Origin: Mucilaginibacter kameinonensis
GTDB taxonomy: Bacteria; Bacteroidota; Bacteroidia; Sphingobacteriales; Sphingobacteriaceae
Direction: 5' to 3'
NCBI RefSeq assembly: GCF_003675385.1
Contig: NZ_RCWZ01000002.1
Span: 1,178,001 to 1,242,000, forward strand
DNA: 64,000 nt
A model generated the notes under the pieces. The model searched no databases, had not been told where the DNA came from, and saw only the letters and a list, made by a program, of their open reading frames with translations. This document shows, one piece after another, positions 1 to 8,679 of the stretch (positions are counted from its first letter, which is position 1; every line of letters begins with the position of its first letter). The translations under genes and the position numbers were made by a program.

Positions 1-42
1 GCTTTTTGAAAAGCTTGTAATATTATTCTCTATGTTATTTGG

Positions 43-77
43 AAAGCGGTATGGAGTAATTCATGCCGCTTTTTTTA
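43..77 (+). terminator. Rho-independent terminator of a gene left of the window
   Basis: The arms AAAGCGGTATG and CATGCCGCTTT form an 11-bp stem with one G-T wobble and are followed by a T run. It would end a plus-strand transcript entering from outside the window. Confidence 0.8.
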
Positions 78-105
78 TTACCGCCTGGATAGTTTTGAAA
101 TCCAC

Positions 106-197
106 GTCATTGCGAGCGAAGCGTGGCAATCTCGTAGCCAATGCATGCCCAACCTGCATAGCTACGAGATTGCTTCGTCGTTCCTCCTCGCAATGAC
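106..197. repeat. Palindromic interspersed repeat, family A copy 1
   Basis: The ends are inverted copies, GTCATTGCGAG on the left and CTCGCAATGAC on the right. The interior also pairs through GCAATCTCGTAG and CTACGAGATTGC. The left arm carries the GCGAAGCGTGGCAATC variant and the right arm the GAGGAACGACGAAGCAATC variant. Five more copies lie in this window. The rest of 1-432 holds a terminator, an imperfect inverted repeat around 250-310 (TTTTTAACG and CGTTAAAAA) and no gene that I can see. Confidence 0.9.
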
Positions 198-432
198 ATA
201 TTTTTTATGTTGACATTCCCAGCGATCCCTCATCTTCCCAACACTTGTAGTTTTTAACGTAAGCGAAGGCGATACAATCGCTAACCCACGTTAAGCACTC
301 GTTAAAAACGAGCACAAGAAAATCTGTTTAAAGGAAAACCCACCGCAACAAAAATTATACAACAACAATTCATTAACCGTTCATAAAAAATGTGTTTTTT
401 AGTAGATTGAAAAAATATCCTAATTTTATTTA

Positions 433-1617
433 ATGCGTTTTTATTGGTTTTTACTTATCGCGTTTATATGCCCGCTCATAGTTTCGGCACAAACCGGTAC
501 TATTACAGGTAAGGTAATTAGGGCAGATTCTAAAAGCCCGGTAGCCAATGCCAGCGTATTTTTAAATAATGCCACGTACGGCACTTCTACTGCCGAGGAC
601 GGTACTTTTACACTGGCCGGCGTAAAGCCAGGCCAATACCAGTTGGTAGTTACCGGTGTAAGTATTGAAGAATATTCCACAACTGTATTGGTCGGTCGCG
701 AGCCTGCAAAGCTGAGCATCGAGGTTAATCAGAAAGTGTTAATGCTGCGCGAGGTTGTGATCAGCAGCAGTGCCGACTGGAAAAAGAATTACGAATTGTT
801 CCGCAAGGAATTTGTGGGCGATACCGAAAATGGCAAAGAGTGCAAGGTTACCAATCCGCATATCCTTAATATTATTTATCACAGGGGAAAGCAGCAGCTT
901 GAAGCATCAGGCGATGAGTTTCTGGTGGTTGAAAACCTGGCGCTGGGTTATCGTACCAAATTTTTGCTAAAAAGCTTTTTGTATGATGCTATAGAGCATA
1001 CTATATCTTACTCGGGAAGTGCACTATTTGAGAACCTGCCTGGTAGCGCTGCTCAGAAAAAGCTTTGGAAACAGAAACGAGAGCAGGCTTATTACGGCTC
1101 GGCCCAACATTTTTACCGTTCGCTTTATAAGGGGAAACTAAAAGAGGAAGGCTTTGAAGCACATGATTTTACAAGGCAAATTAATCCTGAGCGGCCTGAG
1201 GAAGCTGTACTGATGCAGAAGATGAAGAAATACCGTGACGGCCCGCGTGATTCTGCAATGAGGTATTACAATTTGTCGAAAATGACTAAATGGTATCGCG
1301 AAAACCTGGCCAAGCTGCCCTACCAGGAGTTTGAGATCTTGCGCAAAACACCGCAAGATGGGATCTACGCGTTGACTTTTCCGCACTTTTTATACGTTGT
1401 ATATACCAAACGCGAGGAAACCACCGAGTTTAAGGATGTTTACCACCCGCTGGATATGCCCAACTACGAAACCAGTATCATGACCAAATACTCTGGTTAT
1501 ATTGCTTTTGATATGAATGGTATTGTGGTTTCAAGCCCAAGCCCGTTATATGAAGGTTCATGGTCGAAAGCCAAACTCGGCGATTTACTGCCGGTTGATT
1601 ATGAGCCGGGGGATTGA
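433..1617 (+). CDS. Exported protein with carboxypeptidase-regulatory-like domain
   Basis: A 394-residue protein that starts with a signal peptide of about 19 residues ending in VSAQ. Residues 23-110 look like the carboxypeptidase D regulatory-like beta-sandwich found in many Bacteroidota outer-membrane and periplasmic proteins (ITGKV, then a DGTF turn, then a G-Y-V core). The remaining 280 residues are charged and I recognise no enzyme motif; no TonB box or outer-membrane barrel is visible. It is probably periplasmic or attached to the outer membrane. It stands alone, separated from ccmC by a family B repeat, so I see no operon link with the cytochrome genes. Function unknown. Confidence 0.85.
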   Translation: MRFYWFLLIAFICPLIVSAQTGTITGKVIRADSKSPVANASVFLNNATYGTSTAEDGTFTLAGVKPGQYQLVVTGVSIEEYSTTVLVGREPAKLSIEVNQKVLMLREVVISSSADWKKNYELFRKEFVGDTENGKECKVTNPHILNIIYHRGKQQLEASGDEFLVVENLALGYRTKFLLKSFLYDAIEHTISYSGSALFENLPGSAAQKKLWKQKREQAYYGSAQHFYRSLYKGKLKEEGFEAHDFTRQINPERPEEAVLMQKMKKYRDGPRDSAMRYYNLSKMTKWYRENLAKLPYQEFEILRKTPQDGIYALTFPHFLYVVYTKREETTEFKDVYHPLDMPNYETSIMTKYSGYIAFDMNGIVVSSPSPLYEGSWSKAKLGDLLPVDYEPGD

Positions 1618-1620
1618 TTT

Positions 1621-1705
1621 AGTCATTGTGTCATTGCATCATTAGGTCATTTTTTTATTTGTGTGAATAATGACTCAGTGACCTGATGACTTAATGACAA
1701 TGAAA
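1621..1705. repeat. Inverted intergenic repeat, family B copy 1
   Basis: Degenerate GTCATT units (GTCATTGTGTCATT, ATTAGGTCATT) face their inverse (GTGACCTGATGACTTAATGACAATGA) across a short AT-rich spacer. It fills the gap between the first gene and ccmC. A second copy lies at 35081-35167. Confidence 0.75.
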
Positions 1706-1733
1706 TTTCACTACCTTTACCGCACAATTTAAT

Positions 1734-2408
1734 ATGAAGTTTATTTATCAAACGTGGTGGAAAGTGGCGGCTGTTTTGCTGGTGCTATCTACCTTTTACA
1801 CCGGCTTGGTTTTCAAAGCGCCAAGACTACCAATTATTCACGAAACCATCCGTAATTTGTATTTCCACGTACCTATGTGGATGGGGATGCTAACGGTATT
1901 TGTTGTATCGGTTTATTTCAGCATAAAGTATTTGCAGGATGGTAAGGAAGAGCATGACCTTGCCGCTGTTGAATGTGTTAATACCGGACTGCTGTTTTAC
2001 AGCTTAGGCCTTTTAACTGGCATGCTGTGGGCAAAATATACCTGGGGCGAATTTTGGAGCGGCGACCCTAAACAAAATAGTGCTGCTATCGCGTTTTTGT
2101 TGTATTGTGCTTACCTGGTACTTCGTAACTCCATTGATGAGGAGCAGAAACGTGCCAAGATCTCGGCCATCTACAACATATTCGCGTTTCCGATCATGAT
2201 TGTATTGATATTTGTTTTGCCTCGTTTAACAGATTCATTGCACCCGGGCAGCGGTGGTAACCCTGCATTTGGTAAATACGACCTTGATAATGGCATGAAG
2301 ATAGCCTTTTACCCGGCCATGCTGGGCTGGAGCTTTATTGCCCTTTGGATTGCTACTATCCGTTACCGCATCCGTTTAATTGAGTATAAGAAGAACGCTA
2401 TAAATTAA
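1734..2408 (+). CDS. ccmC: Cytochrome c maturation protein CcmC (heme delivery)
   Basis: Inner-membrane heme-handling protein of system I cytochrome c maturation. It is 224 residues with six predicted membrane spans. Visible family features are a histidine in YFHVPMW (residues 43-49), a tryptophan-rich WWD-type segment at 99-114 (WAKYTWGEFWSGD) and a second histidine at 170 (SLHPGSGG); in this family such histidines act as heme ligands next to the WWD motif. It is followed after one base by ccmD, with ccmE and ccmF further along on the same strand. No ccmA or ccmB is present here; they may lie elsewhere. Confidence 0.92.
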   Translation: MKFIYQTWWKVAAVLLVLSTFYTGLVFKAPRLPIIHETIRNLYFHVPMWMGMLTVFVVSVYFSIKYLQDGKEEHDLAAVECVNTGLLFYSLGLLTGMLWAKYTWGEFWSGDPKQNSAAIAFLLYCAYLVLRNSIDEEQKRAKISAIYNIFAFPIMIVLIFVLPRLTDSLHPGSGGNPAFGKYDLDNGMKIAFYPAMLGWSFIALWIATIRYRIRLIEYKKNAIN

Positions 2409-2409
2409 G

Positions 2410-2619
2410 ATGAAGAAATTAACGCTTTTATTGTTACTGCTTACGTTTTGTACCGCTGTTTTCGCGCAGCAGGGGCAGCAGGTTGAAATGGCAGATGCCC
2501 TGCGCCAGTCGGGAAAAATTTACGTAGTTGTGGTAACTATTTCCATAATTTTTGTTGGCCTGGCCCTTTACCTGTTTTCGATAGACCGCAGATTAAAAAA
2601 AGTCGAAAACGAAAAGTAG
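2410..2619 (+). CDS. ccmD: CcmD-like small membrane protein
   Basis: A 69-residue protein that begins one base after the ccmC stop, so the two are almost certainly co-translated. An N-terminal hydrophobic stretch ending in VFAQ may be a signal peptide, and a second span lies at about residues 38-57 (VVVVTISIIFVGLALYLF), followed by a basic tail RRLKKVENEK. CcmD proteins are small, poorly conserved and sit beside CcmC, where they help release the heme chaperone CcmE. Assignment rests on size, one span with a basic C-terminus, and position. The extra N-terminal signal-like segment is typical of Bacteroidota versions. Confidence 0.75.
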   Translation: MKKLTLLLLLLTFCTAVFAQQGQQVEMADALRQSGKIYVVVVTISIIFVGLALYLFSIDRRLKKVENEK

Positions 2620-2623
2620 TTCA

Positions 2624-2656
2624 AATAATATGTTTAAACAATTTAAACATATTATT
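2624..2656. terminator. Perfect AT-rich hairpin after ccmD
   Basis: AATAATATGTTTAAA at 2624-2638 and its exact inverse at 2642-2656 form a 15-bp stem with a three-base loop. There is no T run after it on the plus strand, so it may be a processing or stability hairpin and not a classical terminator. Confidence 0.5.
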
Positions 2657-2771
2657 CGGGGCGGTGTTTGATGGTGTATAGGGCACACTAACTAAGAAAT
2701 ATTTGCAATATTGATAAAAATTGTACCAAATTTGCTCACTTTTTTAAGAGATTAATATTTATACAATAGTT

Positions 2772-4208
2772 ATGGCTACGAATATTTTGATTGCCGACCA
2801 AGAAACACACTTCTTCAGCGACGTGTGTAAAAACTTCGATCACGCTGCACAATTCACCAAACACGATGCAGGTCTGCTTGATCAAATTAAATCATGTAAC
2901 AGTGTTTACCGCTTCCGTTTCCCTATCCGTAAAGGAAACAGCTTTGAGGTAATTGACGCATGGCGTGTTGAGCATTCGCACCACCAGTCGCCAACCAAAG
3001 GCGGTATCCGCTATAGCGAAATGGTGAACGAGGATGAGGTGATGGCCCTCGCCGCGCTAATGACTTATAAATGTGCCATTGTTAACGTTCCTTTCGGCGG
3101 CGCCAAAGGCGGTATCAAAATAAACCCTAAAAACTACACCGTAAGCGAACTTGAAAACATCACCCGTCGTTACACTGTAGAATTAATTAAAAAGAACTTT
3201 ATCGGCCCCAGCATTGACGTGCCCGCACCAGACTATGGATCGGGCGAGCGTGAAATGAGCTGGATTGCCGATACCTATGCTACCATGAACCCTGGCCAAC
3301 TGGATGCTATGGGTGCTGTAACTGGTAAGCCTATTGCCCTGCACGGCATTGCCGGCAGAAGGGAAGCAACCGGTCGTGGTGTGGCTATAGCTACCCGCGA
3401 GTGTGTGAGCGTTGGCGAGGATATGCAAAAGATTGGCTTGTTGCCGGGTTTATCTGGCAAAAGAGTAATTGTGCAAGGTCTTGGTAATGTAGGCTATTAC
3501 TCCGCCAAGTTCCTGTCAGAAATGGGCGCGATAATAGTTGGTTTGTGTGAGTTTGAAGGTGCTATTTATAACGAGAACGGTTTAGATATCGAAGCTGTAT
3601 TCCAGCATCGCAAAGCTACCGGTTCTATTTTAGGTTACGCTGCTGCAATACAAGAGTTTACCAATACCATGGAAGGCCTTGAGCAGCCATGCGATATCCT
3701 GGTGCCTGCCGCCCTTGAAAATCAGATCACCGAAGCTAACATCCGCAATATCCAGGCTAAGATCATTGTTGAAGGCGCAAACGGCCCAACATCACCTGAA
3801 GCAGAGGCTATATTTTATGCCAACGGCGGTATCATTGTACCCGATATGTTTGCGAACGCTGGCGGTGTAACCGTATCTTATTTTGAATGGTTGAAGAACC
3901 TGAGCCACGTAGCTTTTGGCCGTATGAACCGCAGGTTTGAAGAAAACTCTAATTTGAACCTGGTAAACATGGTTGAAGGAATTACCGGTGTTGCTTTAAC
4001 TCCAATCCAACGTTCAACTATTATCAAAGGTGCATCTGAGTTAGAACTGGTAAATTCAGGGTTGGAAGATACCATGATCCGCTCATACCACGAGATCAGG
4101 GAGATCTATAAAAGTAATCCTGATATCGGTACCTTGCGTAATGCAGCCATGGTTGGCGCTATTAACAAAATAGCGGTATCTTATCAGAATTTGGGTATTT
4201 GGCCATAA
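2772..4208 (+). CDS. gdhA: Glutamate dehydrogenase (Glu/Leu/Phe/Val dehydrogenase family)
   Basis: NAD(P)-dependent oxidative deamination of glutamate to 2-oxoglutarate and ammonia, or the reverse. The protein is 478 residues. The N-terminal dimerisation and substrate domain contains the conserved lysines at about 100 and 112 ([10 protein letters not shown] at 106-115), and a Rossmann domain follows with GLGNVG near residue 236. The short RRE-AT-GRG linker typical of the family is present ([12 protein letters not shown]). It sits between the two halves of the ccm locus but has its own upstream gap and a strong terminator, so it is probably its own transcription unit. Cofactor preference cannot be read safely. 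Related leucine or valine dehydrogenases are shorter, which favours glutamate. Confidence 0.92.
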   Translation: MATNILIADQETHFFSDVCKNFDHAAQFTKHDAGLLDQIKSCNSVYRFRFPIRKGNSFEVIDAWRVEHSHHQSPTKGGIRYSEMVNEDEVMALAALMTYKCAIVNVPFGGAKGGIKINPKNYTVSELENITRRYTVELIKKNFIGPSIDVPAPDYGSGEREMSWIADTYATMNPGQLDAMGAVTGKPIALHGIAGRREATGRGVAIATRECVSVGEDMQKIGLLPGLSGKRVIVQGLGNVGYYSAKFLSEMGAIIVGLCEFEGAIYNENGLDIEAVFQHRKATGSILGYAAAIQEFTNTMEGLEQPCDILVPAALENQITEANIRNIQAKIIVEGANGPTSPEAEAIFYANGGIIVPDMFANAGGVTVSYFEWLKNLSHVAFGRMNRRFEENSNLNLVNMVEGITGVALTPIQRSTIIKGASELELVNSGLEDTMIRSYHEIREIYKSNPDIGTLRNAAMVGAINKIAVSYQNLGIWP

Positions 4209-4234
4209 TTAAGGATTTAATAGTTTTATATATA

Positions 4235-4273
4235 GCGAGGTGGGTTTGAAAAAAGCCCGCCTCGTTTTGTTTT
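4235..4273 (+). terminator. Rho-independent terminator of gdhA
   Basis: GCGAGGTGGGTTT pairs with AAGCCCGCCTCG and is followed by TTTTGTTTT. It lies 27 bases after the gdhA stop. Confidence 0.88.
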
Positions 4274-4313
4274 AATAGGTCATAGAACATAAGAATGATG
4301 TTTTGAATAGTTT

Positions 4314-4856
4314 TTGCATCTTTATTGCGTGTATAAGACGACGCTAAAATTTAAAAATCAGCAAAAACAAAAAAATAAAGAGCGCCAGTTAAAAACCATA
4401 AGATTGAAAATAGCAGAATCTGCTTTTTGGGGTGTATCGGTTGTATCCTTTTTTTACGCGCTCGACAAACTTGATGATACGTTTGTTAAGCTTTTACCCG
4501 TACTGTTTGTGTGGGGGCTGTCAGGCTTGATAGTATCTGTTTTTCTTGTTAAGGATATGAAAGTTTTTTGGGCAGGTGTTATTTTCTCGGGATCAATAGT
4601 CGTTGCTTTACCATTGCTTTTAAATGATTTTTTTTCTGATAAGGAACAACAGGTTTTTAAGGTTAGCATCAGGCATAAACATCATGAGCACTCGAGAAGC
4701 CGGGCATCTGCCGAAGTGGAATTTGGGGGGATTGAGAAGAATGTAACCGCTGTAGATAATGAACAGGTTGATACGTCTTCATACATTTTGCTTACAGTAA
4801 GCAAAGGGTATTTAGGGTATTATCTTATGAAAGACACCAAATTCGTAAAAGATTAA
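4314..4856 (+). CDS. Hypothetical membrane protein
   Basis: About 180 residues, with a basic N-terminus, three hydrophobic segments (around residues 38-52, 60-79 and 84-106) and a soluble C-terminal part of about 70 residues that contains a His/Ser/Arg-rich patch (RHKHHEHSRSRAS). I recognise no family. The start is uncertain: the first possible codon is TTG at 4314, a GTG lies at 4329, and no ATG occurs before the third membrane segment. A TA-rich box ending in TTTTTG just before the TTG may be promoter, which would favour a start further downstream. It is followed four bases later by the structured element at 4861-4950. Confidence 0.6.
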   Translation: MHLYCVYKTTLKFKNQQKQKNKERQLKTIRLKIAESAFWGVSVVSFFYALDKLDDTFVKLLPVLFVWGLSGLIVSVFLVKDMKVFWAGVIFSGSIVVALPLLLNDFFSDKEQQVFKVSIRHKHHEHSRSRASAEVEFGGIEKNVTAVDNEQVDTSSYILLTVSKGYLGYYLMKDTKFVKD

Positions 4857-4860
4857 CTTA

Positions 4861-4950
4861 TCCGCGATAGGGATTGCAGCGGATACCGGCCCACGAGCGT
4901 AATGCCCACAGGCGTATGAACGAAAAGCCCGGGCCGAAGGCATCGCCAAA
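4861..4950 (+). ncRNA. GC-rich structured intergenic element (candidate RNA motif)
   Basis: This stretch is more GC-rich than its surroundings and folds into nested helices: GCGAT (4864-4868) with ATCGC (4942-4946), CGGCCC (4887-4892) with GGGCCG (4931-4936), and AUGCC (4902-4906) with GGCGU (4911-4915) closing a CACA loop. The unpaired stretches GATAGGGATTG and AACGAAAAGCCCG resemble, from memory, a recurring intergenic element of Bacteroidota genomes, possibly the Flavo-1 class; this is unverified. The strand is chosen from that memory and because it directly follows the upstream gene. Open frames across it on the minus strand look like chance. Confidence 0.5.
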
Positions 4951-5036
4951 ACACGATGACGCTTCCTGTAATCTATCAAGAATGATTCTAAATAATACAT
5001 ATGTCTTGTAATAAACATTATTCGCTTCACGTTTTG

Positions 5037-5044
5037 TATTTTTG
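5037..5044 (+). promoter_or_regulatory. Likely -7 promoter box for ccmE-ccmF
   Basis: TATTTTTG fits the Bacteroidota -7 consensus TAnnTTTG and lies 31 bases before the ccmE start. A well-spaced -33 TTG is not clear. Confidence 0.45.
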
Positions 5045-5075
5045 CAAATCGTTATTTTAATTATATAAACCGCGG

Positions 5076-5486
5076 ATGAAAAAAAGTGCAATTTTTGGTC
5101 TTGTTGTTATCGCTGTAGCTATAGCGGTTATCATTAGTGTTTATTCAAGCTCAAGCACCTATGCTACCTTTGCCGAAGCGCAGCAAACCAGCAGCGAACT
5201 GCATGTAATAGGTCATTTCAGCAAGGGAAAAGAAATGGTTTATGACGCAACTAAGGATGCCAATTATTTTTCATTTTATATGAAAGATAATAAAGGCGAG
5301 GAGCGTAAAGTTGTTTTTACGGGTACCAAACCCGAAGATTTTGAGCGCTCGGAACAACTGGTACTTACCGGCCAGATGGTTGGCAGCGAGTTCCACGCCT
5401 CCAAGATCCTGATGAAATGTCCATCCAAATACACACAGGATAAGTTAGAAGTTACAGAAGTAAAGGCTAAGCAAGCCAGCATTTAA
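5076..5486 (+). CDS. ccmE: Heme chaperone CcmE, CxxxY type
   Basis: Periplasmic membrane-anchored heme carrier that receives heme with CcmC and passes it to CcmF for attachment to apocytochrome c. The 136-residue protein has one N-terminal anchor (residues 4-23) and an OB-fold domain. The usual heme-linking histidine motif (HxxxY, commonly in a HAKHDE context) is replaced by CPSKY, with Cys115 and Tyr119, so this is the CxxxY variant known from some bacteria and archaea. The gene is followed by ccmF after a gap of nine bases. Its own promoter box lies upstream, which separates it from ccmC-ccmD. Confidence 0.9.
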   Translation: MKKSAIFGLVVIAVAIAVIISVYSSSSTYATFAEAQQTSSELHVIGHFSKGKEMVYDATKDANYFSFYMKDNKGEERKVVFTGTKPEDFERSEQLVLTGQMVGSEFHASKILMKCPSKYTQDKLEVTEVKAKQASI

Positions 5487-5495
5487 TCATTTTTG

Positions 5496-7958
5496 ATGAA
5501 TACAGTTTTTAAGGGCGAACACCTTTTACCGGGGCAGATCGGCCAGTTTTTTATTGTTCTTTCGTTTGGTGCAGCCCTGCTGTCATTTATTAGCTATTAT
5601 TTTGCCACTACTGATGATGCCGGAAAGGCTGATAGCAGCTGGCAACGTTTAGGTCGTTTAGGCTTTTATGTAAACTCTGTCGCCATTGTAGGAATGGGTA
5701 CCTGCCTGTTCTATGTACTTTACAATCATTATTTTGAATATCATTACGCCTGGGCTTATACTTCGCGTTCGTTGCCTGTTTATTACCTGGTATCAGGTTT
5801 CTGGAACGGACAAGAGGGAGGGTTTTTACTTTGGGCTTTCTGGCAAGGTGTTTTAGGTAATATCCTTATTGTTAAAGCCAAATCATGGGAGCGCCCGGTG
5901 ATGACGGTTGTCGCTCTATCACAGGTGTTATTAGCTACTATGGTGCTGGGTATCGATATTTTTGGCAAACGTATCGGTAGCTCGCCATTCTTGCTGTTAC
6001 GCAATTCGGGCATCGAAGCGCCAATATTTTCACAGCCAAACTATCTTGATTTTATAAAAGACGGACAAGGCATGAACCCATCACTCCAGAACTACTGGAT
6101 GGTTATTCACCCACCAACATTGTTTCTGGGTTTTGCTTCTATCATTGTTCCGTTTGCTTACGCGGTTGCAGGGCTTTGGCAAAAACGTTATAAAGAGTGG
6201 GTTCAACCTGCTATATCATACGCTTTGTTTGGTTCTATGATATTGGGTACGGGTGTTATCATGGGCTCTTTCTGGGCGTACGAGTCACTAAACTTTGGTG
6301 GTTTCTGGGCCTGGGACCCGGTTGAAAACGGTTCTATTTTCCCATGGTTAACTATAGTGGCGGCTTTGCACGTACTCATTGTTTATAAAAACAGCGGTCA
6401 CTCGTATTTTACAGCTACTTTTTTGGTGCTGATCAGCTTTGTGTTGGTTTGGTATACGTCTTTCCTGTCAAGGAGTGGTATCCTGGGCGAGAGCTCGGTA
6501 CATGCCTTTACCGATTTAGGTATGTTCTGGCAACTGGTTATAGGTATCCTGATATTCCTTGCGCTCTCAATTTTTGTTTTGGTATGGCGATGGAAGGAAT
6601 TGCCTATCACTAAAAAAGATGAAGAAACATACTCACGCGAGTTTTGGATGTTTGTGGGGGCCGTGTTTTTAGGCTTGTCATGTTTCCACCTTATTGTGGT
6701 AACATCGGTACCCGTATGGAACGCTATGTTTGGCACCAAGATAGCACCACCTGCCGATGCTGTTAAGCATTATAACGTGATCCAGGCATCCTTTGCATTT
6801 GTGATAACATTGCTAACCGGTTTTACCCAATTTTTGAAATACAAAAAAACAGATATTACCAGGTTCTTCATTACCACCGGAGTTTACTTCGTTTTCGCGA
6901 TATTGGTTACCGTGCTTGTTGTTTACTTAACCGGTGTTTACCGTCTTAACTTTGTATTTAACCTAATGATGTGCGGTTCCGTTTATTCGGTAATTGCTAA
7001 CGGCAAGGTTTTGGCCGACGCATTTAGAGGTAAATTTAAACTGGCAGGTGCAGCTGTAGCTCACATCGGTTTTGGCCTGCTTTTGGTTGGTTCAATCATA
7101 GCGGCTGGTACCAGTAAAATAGTATCTGAAAACGCGAGCGGCGTAGTTAACGTACAGGGCTTTGATGCTAAAGCCGGTAATGCCCGCGAAAATATTATGA
7201 TCTACAAAAACACCCCGGTTAAAATGGGCGATTATACGGTTACTTACCTTGGCGACTCGATATCATCACCGTACCATTTTTACAGGGTGAATTATAAAAA
7301 GGTAGATGCCACCGGTAAGGTGGTTGAGGAGTTTGTATTGAAACCAAAAGTACAGGCCAGTCGTGATGCGGGGATGGCTTCATCGCCGGATACCAAGCAT
7401 TACCTGTTTAATGACCTTTATACCCACGTTACAGCTATCCCAAGCGAAGGTTTTGCTATGCAGGGCGAAGCTGGCCACGACGAAGGTAACGACGATAAAA
7501 ACTATGATGAGCCGGTAGCCCATGAGGTAGCCATAGGCGATACCATCAGGTACCGTGATGGCTTCATGATAGTTAAGTCATTAAATAAACAAGCAACAGT
7601 TCAAAATATTCCGCTTACTGCCAATGATGTGGCTATAGGTGCCAATATTGAAGTGCATGGTCGCGATGGTAAAGTTTATAACGCCGAACCAGTATTCATG
7701 ATCAGAGGCGGTAACGTGTTTGATTTTGCACGCAAGGTTGACGATGCCGGTTTAAAACTGCGTTTCTCAAGAATCAACCCTGAGAATAAAAAAGTGGAGA
7801 TCACAGTTTACCAGCAGCCACAAAATAAACGCCCGTGGATAGTGATGCGCGCCATCAGCTTCCCATATATCAACTTCTTCTGGAGTGGTACAATCATTAT
7901 GGTGATCGGCTTCCTGCTTTCTATTCAAAGGCGTAATAAAGAGCTTAAAACCGTTTAA
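5496..7958 (+). CDS. ccmF: Cytochrome c maturation protein CcmF (heme lyase component)
   Basis: Large inner-membrane protein of system I that joins heme from CcmE to apocytochrome c. From the ATG at 5496 it is 820 residues; a TTG directly in front is less likely. Visible are many membrane spans, a histidine segment IHPPTLFLGF (from about residue 204), and the WWD-type segment GGFWAWDPVENGS at 268-280, the heme-binding signature of the CcmF/CcsA superfamily. A large periplasmic loop of about 230 residues precedes the final span (FFWSGTIIMVIGFLLSI). The C-terminal part is longer than in proteobacterial CcmF (about 650 residues). It forms a unit with ccmE. Confidence 0.92.
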   Translation: MNTVFKGEHLLPGQIGQFFIVLSFGAALLSFISYYFATTDDAGKADSSWQRLGRLGFYVNSVAIVGMGTCLFYVLYNHYFEYHYAWAYTSRSLPVYYLVSGFWNGQEGGFLLWAFWQGVLGNILIVKAKSWERPVMTVVALSQVLLATMVLGIDIFGKRIGSSPFLLLRNSGIEAPIFSQPNYLDFIKDGQGMNPSLQNYWMVIHPPTLFLGFASIIVPFAYAVAGLWQKRYKEWVQPAISYALFGSMILGTGVIMGSFWAYESLNFGGFWAWDPVENGSIFPWLTIVAALHVLIVYKNSGHSYFTATFLVLISFVLVWYTSFLSRSGILGESSVHAFTDLGMFWQLVIGILIFLALSIFVLVWRWKELPITKKDEETYSREFWMFVGAVFLGLSCFHLIVVTSVPVWNAMFGTKIAPPADAVKHYNVIQASFAFVITLLTGFTQFLKYKKTDITRFFITTGVYFVFAILVTVLVVYLTGVYRLNFVFNLMMCGSVYSVIANGKVLADAFRGKFKLAGAAVAHIGFGLLLVGSIIAAGTSKIVSENASGVVNVQGFDAKAGNARENIMIYKNTPVKMGDYTVTYLGDSISSPYHFYRVNYKKVDATGKVVEEFVLKPKVQASRDAGMASSPDTKHYLFNDLYTHVTAIPSEGFAMQGEAGHDEGNDDKNYDEPVAHEVAIGDTIRYRDGFMIVKSLNKQATVQNIPLTANDVAIGANIEVHGRDGKVYNAEPVFMIRGGNVFDFARKVDDAGLKLRFSRINPENKKVEITVYQQPQNKRPWIVMRAISFPYINFFWSGTIIMVIGFLLSIQRRNKELKTV

Positions 7959-7968
7959 CTATTATTAA

Positions 7969-8679
7969 ATGGATTTTATCAGGCATCAGTATGAAATAGC
8001 TCAGCACGGTTTTTCTGTTGTTGAACATATTTATACTGATGCTGAAGTAAACGAAATCATCTCCACTATTGAGCATGCAGATAAGACTGGTCCGCTGTTC
8101 AGGCAAACTGACGATTTGTTTGCCATAAGGCAGTTTTTAAAAGCTGTACCCGAAATATCCCCACTGATTTTTACGGATAAATTAAAGACCTGCTTACGGC
8201 AGTTGTTTGGCGACGGATATTTCGCTGTTAAATCCATTTATTTTGATAAACCCGAAGCATCTAACTGGTTTGTGACCTGGCATCAGGATTTAACCGTTTC
8301 GGTTGATAAAAGAGTTAACATTGCCGGTTACGGTCCGTGGACGGTTAAGCATAACCAGTTTGCAGTGCAGCCGCCATTAAGTATCCTACAAGATAATTTT
8401 ACCATCCGCATTCACCTGGATGATACCGACGAAGGCAACGGCGCCTTGAAGGTGTTACCGGGTTCACATCTTAAGGAAGTCTATCGTCCCGAAAATATCG
8501 ACTGGCAGCAGGAAACTGAAGTAAGCTGCAACGTACAAGCAGGCGGTATCATGGTCATGCGACCGCTGCTTATGCACGCCTCAAACCGTACTACTAAAAA
8601 AAAGAGAAGGGTAATGCATATTGAATTTAGTAAGGCAAAGCTTGCTGAGGGAATTGATTGGGCGGAAAAGATTTATTGA
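7969..8679 (+). CDS. Phytanoyl-CoA dioxygenase (PhyH) family protein
   Basis: Non-heme Fe(II)/2-oxoglutarate-dependent dioxygenase, 236 residues. The facial triad is visible as His105 and Asp107 in WHQDL and His203 in LLMHASNR, with Arg213/214 a few residues later as the likely 2-oxoglutarate anchor; LPGSHLKE at 163-170 is a typical family turn. The substrate cannot be predicted; members hydroxylate small molecules, lipids or antibiotics. It starts 10 bases after ccmF and may be read through from that operon, though a functional link is not evident. Its 3' end overlaps the convergent gene by seven bases. Confidence 0.85.
   Translation: MDFIRHQYEIAQHGFSVVEHIYTDAEVNEIISTIEHADKTGPLFRQTDDLFAIRQFLKAVPEISPLIFTDKLKTCLRQLFGDGYFAVKSIYFDKPEASNWFVTWHQDLTVSVDKRVNIAGYGPWTVKHNQFAVQPPLSILQDNFTIRIHLDDTDEGNGALKVLPGSHLKEVYRPENIDWQQETEVSCNVQAGGIMVMRPLLMHASNRTTKKKRRVMHIEFSKAKLAEGIDWAEKIY

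Noticed and set aside
2702..2734. Promoter of gdhA with TTTG and CAAATTTG 21 bases apart
   Set aside because: The second box lacks the TA of TAnnTTTG, so the match is too weak to list.
4812..5091. Minus-strand frames across the structured element at 4861-4950
   Set aside because: They run over the GC-rich hairpin region and into the ccmE promoter and start. The base pairing explains the sequence better than coding.
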